64,000 nt of DNA from Aureispira anguillae (GTDB taxonomy: Bacteria; Bacteroidota; Bacteroidia; Chitinophagales; Saprospiraceae): NCBI RefSeq assembly GCF_026000115.1, contig NZ_AP026867.1:2325501-2389500 (forward strand), given 5' to 3'. Of this stretch, positions 8,193 through 17,085 are shown in pieces. Under the pieces are notes generated by a model, which worked only from the letters and a program-made list of their open reading frames with translations, did no database searches and was not told the origin of the DNA. A program made the translations under genes and the position numbers. Every line of letters starts with the position of its first letter. Within the stretch, counting starts at the first letter, position 1.

Positions 8193-9536
8193 CTAAACTA
8201 ACTCTAAGGCTTCTTTTCTAAACGAAAGAATTTTAGGTAATTCATCTTCCAATAGTTCTTTTAGAGGAGAGAAAGGCGTTCCATCAAAATACCTTGCTAT
8301 TGTGCCAGGTCCTTCAGGACTGCCATGATCTGCATTAATGGATTGACGCCACTTTTCTGCGTGATCTGCCCATTCTTCTTGATCGACCAATTCAGGTGCA
8401 GTAAACCATACATTCCAAGTCAGTACATTGCCTTCTTTTAACATATTCCCCGACGCTATATTAAAGATGTCCATAACAAATTGGTTAAACTTGTCTACCT
8501 TTTCAACGCCTGTTTTTTCGATTGCGCCAATTTCTACTCCCAAGTGACCTAATGTCCAAGCTATCCCTGTGTGTTTGGCAAAGTTAGGAATTGGGAAATC
8601 TTTGCTTGAACCTTTCATCAATGGAAAAATAATTTGCTCAGGCTGACCTGGGTTAAAGGTTCTCACCACAATTGCATTCTCTTTGGTGGAAGGGAAAGGA
8701 AGTTTATTTTTATTAAAATCCTCCATAAATTCTTTGACAAATTTGTTTTCGTGTGCACTTGGGCTAAACCAAATTTTGCCCACTACAGACATATCCGCTG
8801 CCAATTCACGATCAGACTCATTCGCCCAACCTCTATTTCCCGTTACGGTTACTTCTACATTCATAGAACCGAGATTGGGAGAACAAAACCCTTGCTGTGG
8901 GCAAATAATCGAATAAACCCGTCCTTCATCGGTGTAGCCCAATCTAGAAATATCAGGAGCAAACATCTGATAACAGCGCTTTGGGTCATTTTTGCCAGGT
9001 TCCGATTCCCAGCTAAACTCTGGCCACACTACTTTCTGTTGACGTTGTAGTTTGGGAATATTTGCCAAATTATCTAGCATTTCCAAAGAAGTAAGATTGG
9101 GTGTTGGGTAAGCAAAATCAGGATTTGATGTACTGAATCCACCTTTCCATCCTTCTACAGGCACTTCATTAATAAGCTTTCTTAATTTATCGTTTAAAAG
9201 CCCTACTTCTAGGTTAATTGGAGGAGTAGATTCATTGGCATTTTTGATCACATTATCTTCGGTATTCAGCAATTCTAGACCTGCATCATTTACAACAAAA
9301 TACAAATCTGGAGATCGATCAAACACATACAAAAATCTAAATTTGGAGGCATCAAAACTAACACTAAAGGCTCCTGTAGCATCTGTAACTCCTATTCCGA
9401 GAAAGTCATCTTCTCCTATTGAGTCTTTGTCATAAACTAAAACGTGAAGATCTATAATCCCCTTGTTATCTGCTTTGTTTTTAACTGTTCCTGTTACCGT
9501 ATAAGTGGAACCTGAAATGGTAATCGCATTACTCAT
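8193..9536 (-). CDS. Protein of unknown function with N-terminal transthyretin-like domain
   Basis: This 447-residue protein has no signal peptide. Residues about 5-90 look like a carboxypeptidase-regulatory/transthyretin-like beta-sandwich: a YTVTGTVKNK strand, then LHVLVYDKD, FLGIGVTDATGAFSVSF and PDLYFVV. The remaining 350 residues match no family I recognise. They are rich in Trp and acidic residues and include WPEFSWESEPG, MFAPDISRLGY and FTAPELVDQEEW. It is a single gene between a convergent T9SS gene and a divergent membrane-protein gene. A carbohydrate- or small-ligand-handling role would be a guess. Confidence 0.6.
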   Translation of the reverse strand: MSNAITISGSTYTVTGTVKNKADNKGIIDLHVLVYDKDSIGEDDFLGIGVTDATGAFSVSFDASKFRFLYVFDRSPDLYFVVNDAGLELLNTEDNVIKNANESTPPINLEVGLLNDKLRKLINEVPVEGWKGGFSTSNPDFAYPTPNLTSLEMLDNLANIPKLQRQQKVVWPEFSWESEPGKNDPKRCYQMFAPDISRLGYTDEGRVYSIICPQQGFCSPNLGSMNVEVTVTGNRGWANESDRELAADMSVVGKIWFSPSAHENKFVKEFMEDFNKNKLPFPSTKENAIVVRTFNPGQPEQIIFPLMKGSSKDFPIPNFAKHTGIAWTLGHLGVEIGAIEKTGVEKVDKFNQFVMDIFNIASGNMLKEGNVLTWNVWFTAPELVDQEEWADHAEKWRQSINADHGSPEGPGTIARYFDGTPFSPLKELLEDELPKILSFRKEALELV

Positions 9537-9809
9537 GATGGTTAATAATTGAGGTTAAATAATCGAGGTTGAAATATAACATTACAAGTATAACAATTAT
9601 AAGCCACATACATATTACATTTTATCAAATAAATAATAATATTTGTAAAAAAAATTGCCAACAACAACAAGAAAGATCGTTTATCTAGCGTACAAAACAG
9701 CTCTAAAACAACAGCTCCTAGAAAGGAAAAGTACTAATTTTTTCTAGTCCTTATTATATCCTTTAAAATGTTTGTATTTTGTTCTTCATTTTTCACCTCA
9801 ACAAGTAAT

Positions 9810-10820
9810 ATGGACTCACTTTCACAGGCTCTTCTTGGAGCATCAACTTTTGCCTTAGTAAAGGACAAATACATTGGCAAAAAATCGCTTATTATTGGAG
9901 CCATAGCAGGCACTATTCCTGATTTAGACGTTTTTTTAGCTCCTTTTTTTAATGAGGTAGCGTTTATAACAGTGCATAGAAGTGTCTCTCATTCTTTGAT
10001 TTTTGCTGTTATAACTAGCTTTTTTTTAGCTTTTGGGGCGCACAAAATCACAAGGTATAAATATAATTATAAAGATTGGGCCTTGGCTTTTTTCTTAGCT
10101 ATATTTACGCATTCTTTATTAGACTGGTGTACCACTTATGGCACCAAAATACTATCTCCTTTTAATGGTCATCTATTCTCACTCAATAATATTCATATTA
10201 TTGAGCCCATCTATACTTCCATCCTATTAATTGGCGTTTTATGGTTGTTCATAAAAAAAACGATTCCTGTTGCTAAAAGAACCCAAATCGCTAAGAAGAC
10301 ATTAATCTATTCAACGCTCTACCTCGGTTGGACTTTTGTTTCTAAAGGGATCGCTAATCAACATTTTATAGCACAAATTCAGGAACAAAACATTGAATAT
10401 AAAAAAATGATTATTAGCCCTACTCCACTTAATTCTTTGCTTTGGAATGCCATTATCAAAACCAATAAAGGTTACTATTTTGGCTCTTATTCTCTGCTAG
10501 ATCGGAGAGATAAAATAGAGTTTTTTTTTGTTGAAAGTAGCAATGAATTACTCCCTAAAATAAAAGCGTTTAAAAGAGGGCGACAATACCTTGAATTTAC
10601 CCAAGATTTCCCTTTGGTGCAGGTAAAAGAGGGGAAAATAAATGTTTATGCCATCAAATTTGGTCCTATGAATTATTTTGGAGAGCCTGAGTTTGTCTAT
10701 CCACTTTCGTTAAGTTTAAATGAAAGCGATGATCGTAATTTACAAATCGACCACTCTTCTAAACAAAGAGGTCCTATTAAGAATTATCGCAGTTTATTTA
10801 AGCGAATCAAAGGCATTTAA
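9810..10820 (+). CDS. YdjM-family membrane-bound metal-dependent hydrolase
   Basis: This is a 336-residue integral membrane protein of the YdjM/LexA-binding membrane family (putative metal-dependent hydrolases). The N-terminus, MDSLSQALLGAST, is the family hallmark and fixes ATG 9810 as the start, even though an in-frame ATG lies 42 nt upstream. Family motifs follow: PDLDVF near 37-42, HRSVSHS near 54-60, and HSLLDWCTTYGT with PF about 100-120. These hold the conserved His and Asp residues thought to bind metal. About four membrane segments lie in the first half, and the second half is a soluble domain. The substrate is unknown for the family. Confidence 0.8.
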   Translation: MDSLSQALLGASTFALVKDKYIGKKSLIIGAIAGTIPDLDVFLAPFFNEVAFITVHRSVSHSLIFAVITSFFLAFGAHKITRYKYNYKDWALAFFLAIFTHSLLDWCTTYGTKILSPFNGHLFSLNNIHIIEPIYTSILLIGVLWLFIKKTIPVAKRTQIAKKTLIYSTLYLGWTFVSKGIANQHFIAQIQEQNIEYKKMIISPTPLNSLLWNAIIKTNKGYYFGSYSLLDRRDKIEFFFVESSNELLPKIKAFKRGRQYLEFTQDFPLVQVKEGKINVYAIKFGPMNYFGEPEFVYPLSLSLNESDDRNLQIDHSSKQRGPIKNYRSLFKRIKGI

Positions 10821-10841
10821 ACATCATATTATTATTTTTAA

Positions 10842-10982
10842 TACTCCGCTGCTTTTTTAGTTTTTAGTTCGCTATGCTCATGAGATAGTTAACAAAAAAC
10901 ATAAAAAATCATCTTGTAGCATTCTGATCAGTGAAAAAGTATTTTGCTGATTATCAAATTGATACGATTTTGTAACGGAGTA
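10842..10982. repeat. MITE-like element bounded by TACTCCG / CGGAGTA
   Basis: Inverted ends TACTCCG (10842-10848) and CGGAGTA (10976-10982, preceded by TAA) enclose about 140 bp of non-coding DNA. The inner segment GTTCGCTATGCTCATGAGATA (about 10867-10887) matches a segment of the element at 58573-58700 (GCTCGTTACACTCGTGAGATA). The element lies directly upstream of the TPR-LuxR gene. No transposase is present, so it would be non-autonomous or a structured repeat. Confidence 0.5.
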
Positions 10983-11036
10983 ATGTATTTCTAAAATAAA
11001 AATCGATCTTTGACAACCCCTAAGCATATATTATCA

Positions 11037-12635
11037 ATGAAGTCCCTTATTATCATATTTCTTTTAATCCAAGTTGTTGCCTTTTCTCAGGGCGACTATA
11101 GAGCACATTTAGATGCTGACTTAGCCAAAAAAAGCGATAAAAAACAACAGTTAATTGACCTCAAAAAAACGGAAAAGGACAAGATTAAGCGGTCTATTAT
11201 TAGCAATAAACTAGGGCTTATTTATCAAAAAGAAGGGCAGTTAGACAGCGCCTATTTATTGCATCAACAAGCCCTAAAACTAGCCTTAGCAGATGCTAAC
11301 CATCCAGAGGAAATAGCAATTTCTTACAACAAAATCGGCATCATCCATTATTATAAAGGGAGTTACGATTCTGCTGCTCATTTTTTTGACTTGTCCATCC
11401 CCTATTATTCCACCCCAACGTTAAAAGCCAATAGCCTCAATAACTTGGCATTAATGAATAAATATAAAGAACGTCCTGATTTAGCCATCCAAAATTATTT
11501 AGCAGCATTAGGCATTTATAAACAGGAACAGTTAGCAACCCAACAAATTGTTGTCTTAAATAATATTGGTGCATTGCATTATGCGCTCAAAGAGGATTCT
11601 CTTGCTATTCTGTATCATACTCAAGCCTTAGATTTAGCCCTCAAAACCAACAACAAAGAAGATGAAATGACCAGCAAATCGAATTTGGCGAATTGTTATG
11701 ATCTTCAAAAGAAATATCAACAAGCAATTTCTATCTATAAAGAAGTACTTCAGTATTTTGAAGCCACCCACAACAACCATCTAATCGTTCCTAGCAAAAA
11801 TAATTTAGCCAATTGCTACAGTAAGTTGGGCAATCATCAAGAAGCACTAAAAAATTATTTAGAGCTGTTAGATTTCATGGGCGCTGAAAGACAATTCTCC
11901 AACAAAGAAGCTATCTTATCTAATATAGGAGATTGCTACATTCATCTAAAAAAGCCTCAGAAGGCACTCATTTATTACCAACAGGCACTAGCATTCGCCC
12001 AAGAATATCAAATTGTACTACGATACGAACCTATTTACAAAGGATTGGCAGTCGTTTATAAAAACTTAAACAACATTGATTCCTCACTCTATTTTAAAAA
12101 CAAACAACTGGAATTAAGAGATTCCTTGGATCGGGTTGAGAAAGAGAAAAAAATGATGGAATTAGAAACGAAGTACCAACATAGAGCATTGACAGCCAAC
12201 TTAACTAAAACTCAAAAAAAACTAGCCGATACCACCAAAGCCAAATCATTTTTTTCTAAGGGCTTTTTAATTGCCCTATGTTTTATTTTAATTACAATAG
12301 GCCTTGCTGCTATTCTTTACCAACGCTACCTAGACAAAAAAGAACTTACCGAAGAACTTCGCCATAACATTGCCTCTAAAAACCAAGAAATTGAACACTT
12401 AAACCATCAACAAGAAAAAGGTAAGCTGCCTTATCCCTCTATTTATAGCCCACTGACCAAAAGGGAAAAAGAAGTCTTGCAGGCAGTCCAAGAGGGCTTA
12501 AAAGATCAAGAAATTGCCGATAAGCTATTTCTATCGGTTACCACTATTCGCACACATTTGCGCAAAGCATATTCCAAAATTGGCGTAAGAAATCGTGCTG
12601 AAGCAACGCTTTTTGTCACCCAATACGAACTTTAA
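11037..12635 (+). CDS. Membrane-anchored TPR protein with C-terminal LuxR-type HTH
   Basis: This 532-residue protein starts with a signal or anchor sequence (KSLIIIFLLIQVVAFSQG). About seven tetratricopeptide repeats follow (roughly residues 45-350), with the usual LGLIYQKEGQLDSAYLLHQQAL pattern. Then come a coiled-coil stretch, one membrane segment (FLIALCFILITIGLAAILY, about 408-426) and a cytoplasmic LuxR/GerE helix-turn-helix (TKREKEVLQAVQEGLKDQEI onward, about 470-525). Such proteins in Bacteroidota sense something with periplasmic TPRs and act on DNA from the membrane. ATG 11037 is preferred to an upstream TTG at 11010 because it begins the signal sequence. The LRR gene follows after 20 bp and is probably co-transcribed. 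Confidence 0.85.
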   Translation: MKSLIIIFLLIQVVAFSQGDYRAHLDADLAKKSDKKQQLIDLKKTEKDKIKRSIISNKLGLIYQKEGQLDSAYLLHQQALKLALADANHPEEIAISYNKIGIIHYYKGSYDSAAHFFDLSIPYYSTPTLKANSLNNLALMNKYKERPDLAIQNYLAALGIYKQEQLATQQIVVLNNIGALHYALKEDSLAILYHTQALDLALKTNNKEDEMTSKSNLANCYDLQKKYQQAISIYKEVLQYFEATHNNHLIVPSKNNLANCYSKLGNHQEALKNYLELLDFMGAERQFSNKEAILSNIGDCYIHLKKPQKALIYYQQALAFAQEYQIVLRYEPIYKGLAVVYKNLNNIDSSLYFKNKQLELRDSLDRVEKEKKMMELETKYQHRALTANLTKTQKKLADTTKAKSFFSKGFLIALCFILITIGLAAILYQRYLDKKELTEELRHNIASKNQEIEHLNHQQEKGKLPYPSIYSPLTKREKEVLQAVQEGLKDQEIADKLFLSVTTIRTHLRKAYSKIGVRNRAEATLFVTQYEL

Positions 12636-12655
12636 ACTTCATCAATCCAACAAGC

Positions 12656-13894
12656 ATGAAAAAAACATTCCTTTTAATCCCCCTTCTAGTCCTTTCTTAT
12701 TCACTTTTTGCTCAAAAAGATAAATGCTACACCAATCTTAAGGAAGCACTCCAATCGGCTGATTTGGTTTATCATCTGGATTTGGCTAAAAAAGGTTTAG
12801 ATACCTTTCCTGACACCATTCTGTTGTTCAAAAATTTAGAAATACTTAATTTATATGGCAACCAAATCAGCAGTATTCCTGAAACAATTGGAACCCTTAA
12901 AGCATTAAAAAAACTACAATTAAGCAAAAATCAACTTAGCGCAGTCCCTGAATCATTGGGACAACTTAAAAAGTTAGAAACCTGCTATTTAGACCACAAT
13001 AAACTCACAACATTGCCTGAATCGGTCTGCCAACTAAAACAATTAAAATCACTCTCGCTTTCTAACAATCAAATCAAAACTCTGCCTGCTTATATTGGTC
13101 AACTACAAGCCCTCGAAACGCTTTCCGTGCAGTTAAATCCACTTGCTAGCATCCCTGAATCCATTACCAAGCTCAAAAATTTAAAAGAACTGTATCTTTG
13201 TTGCAATCAGTTTACAGCAGTTCCTGAATCGGTCTGGAAGATCAAAACATTAGAATCATTGCTGCTTTTTAGAAATCAGTTGACTTCTTTGTCCGAATCT
13301 GTTGGGCAATTAGAACAACTGCAAAAACTCATGATCGATGAAAATCAACTCACTGCATTGCCAGAGTCCATTGGCAAACTCAAAGCACTAAAAGAACTTT
13401 CTTTGGGGCACAATCCAATTACTCAACTTCCTAAATCTTTTGGGGCATTGAGTAACTTAGAAATATTAACCATTCACCATACGCCACTCCGCACTTTACC
13501 AGAGACATTTGGACAATTAAATAAATTACAAACGCTTGGAATGCGCCACAACAAACTTCGCAGACTCCCCGAATCATTTGGACAACTTAAGGCATTAGAA
13601 ATTTGCTACTTAAACCACAACAAACTTACAACATTGCCTAAGTCTTTTGGTGATTTGGGCAATTTGCGATATTTATTAATAGAAGACAATCGACTCGTTT
13701 CTCTACCTGAATCCATTGGAAATCTTAAATCCATTGAACGAATAGATTTGCATGCCAATCCACTCAAAACCTTGCCTTCCTCCTTCCAACAACTAAAAAC
13801 ACTAAGCTCTCTATCCCTAGACGAAGGACTTGAAGAAATTGGATGGAAAATATACTATGCATTACCTCATTGTCACATTACCTATGGCCACTAG
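12656..13894 (+). CDS. Secreted leucine-rich-repeat protein
   Basis: This 412-residue exported protein has a signal peptide (KKTFLLIPLLVLSYSLFAQ) followed by about 15 tandem 23-residue leucine-rich repeats of the pattern LxxLxLxxNxLxxLPExIGxLkx. They cover nearly all of residues 40-400. This regular LRR solenoid is a binding scaffold without catalytic residues. There is no T9SS sorting domain, so a periplasmic or outer-membrane location is more likely than secretion. The 20-bp distance to the TPR-LuxR gene suggests that the pair acts together, perhaps as sensor partner and regulator. The partner and ligand are unknown. Confidence 0.85.
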   Translation: MKKTFLLIPLLVLSYSLFAQKDKCYTNLKEALQSADLVYHLDLAKKGLDTFPDTILLFKNLEILNLYGNQISSIPETIGTLKALKKLQLSKNQLSAVPESLGQLKKLETCYLDHNKLTTLPESVCQLKQLKSLSLSNNQIKTLPAYIGQLQALETLSVQLNPLASIPESITKLKNLKELYLCCNQFTAVPESVWKIKTLESLLLFRNQLTSLSESVGQLEQLQKLMIDENQLTALPESIGKLKALKELSLGHNPITQLPKSFGALSNLEILTIHHTPLRTLPETFGQLNKLQTLGMRHNKLRRLPESFGQLKALEICYLNHNKLTTLPKSFGDLGNLRYLLIEDNRLVSLPESIGNLKSIERIDLHANPLKTLPSSFQQLKTLSSLSLDEGLEEIGWKIYYALPHCHITYGH

Positions 13895-13918
13895 CCAAAC
13901 TATTAAACCTTAAACTTC

Positions 13919-14220
13919 ATGAAATTTTTAGTTTTAATTCTTCTTAGCCTTATCTTAAGTAGTGTACTAAAGGGGCGATTAATTTGCTTGAAAATGGCTT
14001 AAAAGACCATCCTACCCACGAAGATATGTTCTTTACTTACTTACAAACACTTATTTTATTCGAAAATACTAACCCGTTGAGTGAAGGTTTTGTTAGCAAG
14101 CTTCAAAAAGCACTAAAAATGAACCCACAACGGTTGTGTCAATGGATTGAGTCCAATTATCAACTTCTGCATTTCACCCATTTAAAAAATCTCTATTGTA
14201 AGAATTGTCTTGCCCAATAA
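13919..14220 (+). pseudogene. Remnant of a small secreted TPR-like protein (frameshift/deletion)
   Basis: ATG 13919 opens a clean signal peptide, MKFLVLILLSLILSSVL, but that frame ends after only 27 codons. A second frame, open from 13963, continues with KGAINLLENGLKDHPTHEDM and about 60 more residues to a stop at 14220. That segment reads like one TPR helix pair plus a C-terminal tail. The two pieces look like the front and back of one gene joined after loss of the middle. It follows the LRR gene by 24 bp in the same orientation. A sequencing error alone would not explain it, because the missing TPR body is too large. Confidence 0.5.
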
Positions 14221-14340
14221 ACTAAAATACTGAATCATAGATATAAGATCAATAAATAAAGTAGAAATGCTTAGTTTTAACCAACATAAAGTTCCTAAAA
14301 TAAGTCCTAATTCAACATTACCAAACAATAAATGGATCCT

Positions 14341-15210
14341 ATGAATAAACTATTATTTGCAGTATTAGTCCTATTATTCTCTAGTTGTTCCAGTTCTAAA
14401 TTGGTTTTAATTGCTACCCAAGGTGATTTATCACAACATGAATTTAATCGACAAATAGATTTTTATTATAAAGGAGGGCATATCTTTATTGATGTTTCAT
14501 TGAACGATAGTAGTTATACCTTTCTTTTTGATACAGGCTATGAAATAACGATGATTGACCAAAGTCTAAGCCAAGCACTAGACTTCAAACCCATTAAACA
14601 ATACAAAACAGAGGGTAGTTCTTTTAAAACGCAAAGAATACAGTATGGATTTCTTTCTGCTGTAGAACTTGATGGCATTTCTTTTCAAAATATCGGCATC
14701 GGCATTCAAGATTTATCTTTTATAAAATCTCCCTTTTCGGACAAAAGAAAAATTGCTGGAATTATTGGCACCAATATTTTGAGGAAAGTTTATTGGCAAC
14801 TAAACTATAACCGTAAAACCATTCAATTTTCGGATAAGTTAGAAAATTTAACCTTCTCTTCTGATGCTTTGGTTTGCATAATGACTCCAAGAAATTCAAC
14901 GGGTTGGGGCTACAATAACATTAATGTCAATCTAAACAACATCCACGAGGAATTTATCTTTGATACAGGATTTTCTGGAAGTTTTATGGGAAATTTTGAA
15001 TTATTGGATAAACTCCAATCCAACGATTCTCGGATTAAAAGCAACGATAATTTTGTCCATATAGATCAGTTAACATTTGGGGAAGTTCGTTTAGAAAATG
15101 TTCCATTAACGATAAAAAAAGGAGTAAAAAATTTAATTGGAAATAAATTTTTGGAAGCATTTATTGTGACAATCGATTGGAAAAACAATACACTATATTT
15201 ATCATCATAA
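14341..15210 (+). CDS. Retropepsin/pepsin-like aspartic protease lipoprotein
   Basis: This 289-residue lipoprotein has a hydrophobic lead and lipobox-like LLFSSCSSS, so the mature protein is probably lipid-anchored. It carries two separate aspartic-protease signatures about 144 residues apart: FLFDTGYE (Asp at about 64) and FIFDTGFSG (Asp at about 208). Each is followed further on by the hydrophobic-Gly segment typical of the fold (IAGIIGTNIL after the first, NLIGNKFLEAFIV after the second). This is the tandem DTG/DTG layout of a two-lobed enzyme in one chain. ATG 14341 is preferred; ATG 14332, three codons earlier, is equally open. Confidence 0.7.
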   Translation: MNKLLFAVLVLLFSSCSSSKLVLIATQGDLSQHEFNRQIDFYYKGGHIFIDVSLNDSSYTFLFDTGYEITMIDQSLSQALDFKPIKQYKTEGSSFKTQRIQYGFLSAVELDGISFQNIGIGIQDLSFIKSPFSDKRKIAGIIGTNILRKVYWQLNYNRKTIQFSDKLENLTFSSDALVCIMTPRNSTGWGYNNINVNLNNIHEEFIFDTGFSGSFMGNFELLDKLQSNDSRIKSNDNFVHIDQLTFGEVRLENVPLTIKKGVKNLIGNKFLEAFIVTIDWKNNTLYLSS

Positions 15211-15273
15211 GTAACTAACTATATTTATTATTTTTAATTTACATAGCTCATTGAATACTTAATTATAACGACC

Positions 15274-15762
15274 ATGAAAACGATTCAGATAAAAAAAGGG
15301 CACATTTTGCAGTTTAAAGGAGATCTTAATAGCTCTGTCTACAAAGTTCATTCTGGTCTATTGCGTAGCTACACCATTGATAAAAAAGGAAAAGAACACA
15401 TTTTTATGTTCGCTCCAGAAGGTTGGATCATAGCGGATTCTGCGGAACCTGATACGCCCTGTGATTTTTTCATTGATGCTTTAGAAGATGCTACAATTAG
15501 CATAACTGGTAAAGATTTTAAAGCCATAAGTCCCAACATTACCCTATTAGCAAAAAGAATTGCTGTCTTACAAAAAAGGGTCATCATGTTAATGAGCTCT
15601 TCTGCTATTGAGCGCTATGAACATTTTATTGAAACATATCCTGACATCACGCAAAGAGTTTCCCAAAAAATGATCGCTTCCTACTTGGGAATTACACCAG
15701 AAGCTCTTAGCAAGGTAAAAGGAGACCAAGTAAGGCAAAAAAACGATAAATTAAATTCTTAA
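15274..15762 (+). CDS. Crp/Fnr-family transcriptional regulator (short)
   Basis: This 162-residue protein combines a cyclic-nucleotide-binding-like beta barrel (KKGHILQFKGDLNSSVYKV to FIDALEDATISI, about 7-75), a long helix, and a C-terminal helix-turn-helix (SQKMIASYLGITPEALSKVK, about 131-150). It matches the Bacteroidota Crp/Fnr class but lacks the roughly 25-30 N-terminal residues most members carry before the barrel. No in-frame start upstream restores them. The gene for a DUF1330 protein follows after 73 bp and may be a target or partner. Confidence 0.8.
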   Translation: MKTIQIKKGHILQFKGDLNSSVYKVHSGLLRSYTIDKKGKEHIFMFAPEGWIIADSAEPDTPCDFFIDALEDATISITGKDFKAISPNITLLAKRIAVLQKRVIMLMSSSAIERYEHFIETYPDITQRVSQKMIASYLGITPEALSKVKGDQVRQKNDKLNS

Positions 15763-15835
15763 TCTACATTAATGCATAGCCATTAACAAGCTCATAAATT
15801 TGCTCCTATTATTAATCATTTAAAAATTTAGTTTT

Positions 15836-16177
15836 ATGAAAGATTTAGGGGTAAAAAAAGTTAATAAAGAAGAAAAAAATCAAATACCTGCTTATATGGT
15901 TGCATTTGTACGGGTGGAAGATCAAGAAACATTCAATCGTATTTATTTAGAGAAATCTGTCAAAATTGTTGAAAAATACCAAGGGGTAACGGTTGCTGTT
16001 GCTGACAACCCTCCACCCCTAGAGGGGACACTTCCGCAAGGACGATTAGTAATTTTGCAATTTCCCTCTTTAGAACATGCGCAAGGTTTTTATAATGATC
16101 CCGATTATCAACCCTTGAAAAAGGCACGGATGCAAATAAGTCAAAGCGACTCAGCAGTATTTGAAAGGGGCTTTTAA
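15836..16177 (+). CDS. DUF1330 family protein
   Basis: This small cytoplasmic protein of 113 residues is in the DUF1330 (ferredoxin-like dimeric alpha-beta barrel) family. It is recognised by PAYMVAFVRVEDQETFNRIY at the start, the middle segment GRLVILQFPSLEHAQGFYND, and PDYQPLKKAR near the end. The biochemical role of the family is unsettled. It sits downstream of the Crp/Fnr gene and is followed by a strong terminator, so the two may form one unit. Confidence 0.8.
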   Translation: MKDLGVKKVNKEEKNQIPAYMVAFVRVEDQETFNRIYLEKSVKIVEKYQGVTVAVADNPPPLEGTLPQGRLVILQFPSLEHAQGFYNDPDYQPLKKARMQISQSDSAVFERGF

Positions 16178-16202
16178 ACATTGTATTTTCACAAAAAACA
16201 TT

Positions 16203-16235
16203 GCGGTTTAGGGTTGGTTCCTGAACCGCTTTTTT
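16203..16235 (+). terminator. Intrinsic terminator after the DUF1330 gene
   Basis: The stem GCGGTTTAGG (16203-16212) pairs with CCTGAACCGC (16220-16229) with one G-T pair and a 7-nt loop. Six Ts (16230-16235) follow directly. It lies 26 nt after the DUF1330 stop. Confidence 0.85.
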
Positions 16236-16478
16236 ATACTCTCTCTTGTCCCGTCTAAAATAACGTTACAAAAAAACTATAAGAATGAAAGAAACAGAAA
16301 AACTGTATAAAAAAGCACAGAGAGATTATATGCGAAATTTTAAGTTTTGCTTTAGCATTGGTATTTACTTTTGTATCTTCCGCTTTATAGACCTATGTCA
16401 TAGGTTGTGTACCAATAAATCTCACAACGTTTTGTTGGATATAAACAAGCTTTCTAAATTATTATAATCTTGCGTTCT

Positions 16479-16982
16479 ATGGCTATTGTAGAAATCCCTT
16501 ATTTAGACGAAAAGTTAGATTCCGAAAATTTAAAAGAAGTATACGACGGAGTATTAGAAATTGATGGAAAAAAGGTATCCTTGGATCTGTGGTTTCAGGA
16601 TTCAATGTGCAGCATTGAGGAGCTTAATAAGTCCATAAATTATCTTAATAATTTTAAAAACGTCTACCAAAATGCCGTTCATGCCATTCAAGATAGCTTT
16701 GAAAATAAGGGCGAAGTAAGAACCCTCATCGAAGACCATATTGAGCAATTCGAAGCAGCAGACAAAAAAATCCTTGGAATCGACGAAGCCATGACACCCA
16801 ACGATCAAATTCACCATACTTATAAGAAAATTCATTTATCTAGAATAGGACTCTATCCACAAACAGAAGAACAGTTTGCTATTTTAGATTTTACCATAAG
16901 CAAAGCAGTGACTCAATACGTCTTTGTTGTTAGAACAAACAGTTTGGGAAAGGTAATGGAGGAAGTCTATGTTGAAAGTTAA
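16479..16982 (+). CDS. DUF2004-like protein
   Basis: This 167-residue soluble protein has no signal peptide or membrane segment. The opening VYDGVLEIDGKKVSLDLWF strands, the helical middle, and the end (FAILDFTISKAVTQYVFVV, then a final glycine and VES) resemble the DUF2004 family, which has no established function. ATG 16479 is chosen over an upstream TTG at 16470. It stands alone behind a terminator and 104 bp before the beta-lactamase gene. The family call rests on pattern memory and should be treated as moderate. Confidence 0.55.
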   Translation: MAIVEIPYLDEKLDSENLKEVYDGVLEIDGKKVSLDLWFQDSMCSIEELNKSINYLNNFKNVYQNAVHAIQDSFENKGEVRTLIEDHIEQFEAADKKILGIDEAMTPNDQIHHTYKKIHLSRIGLYPQTEEQFAILDFTISKAVTQYVFVVRTNSLGKVMEEVYVES

Positions 16983-17085
16983 CCATTTAACGCTTAAAAA
17001 TTAACCGATTTAACATTTTTACAGGAAAGCCTAATTAAAAATATAACTACACGATCAATAATAACAAATTCCCAAGGCATATAAC

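Noticed and set aside
16285-16467. A 60-codon open frame (Cys- and Phe-rich) before the DUF2004-like gene
   Set aside because: Its composition is unlike the neighbours, it has no recognised features, and it lies in the gap after a strong terminator. It could be a remnant, but there is no support for a gene.
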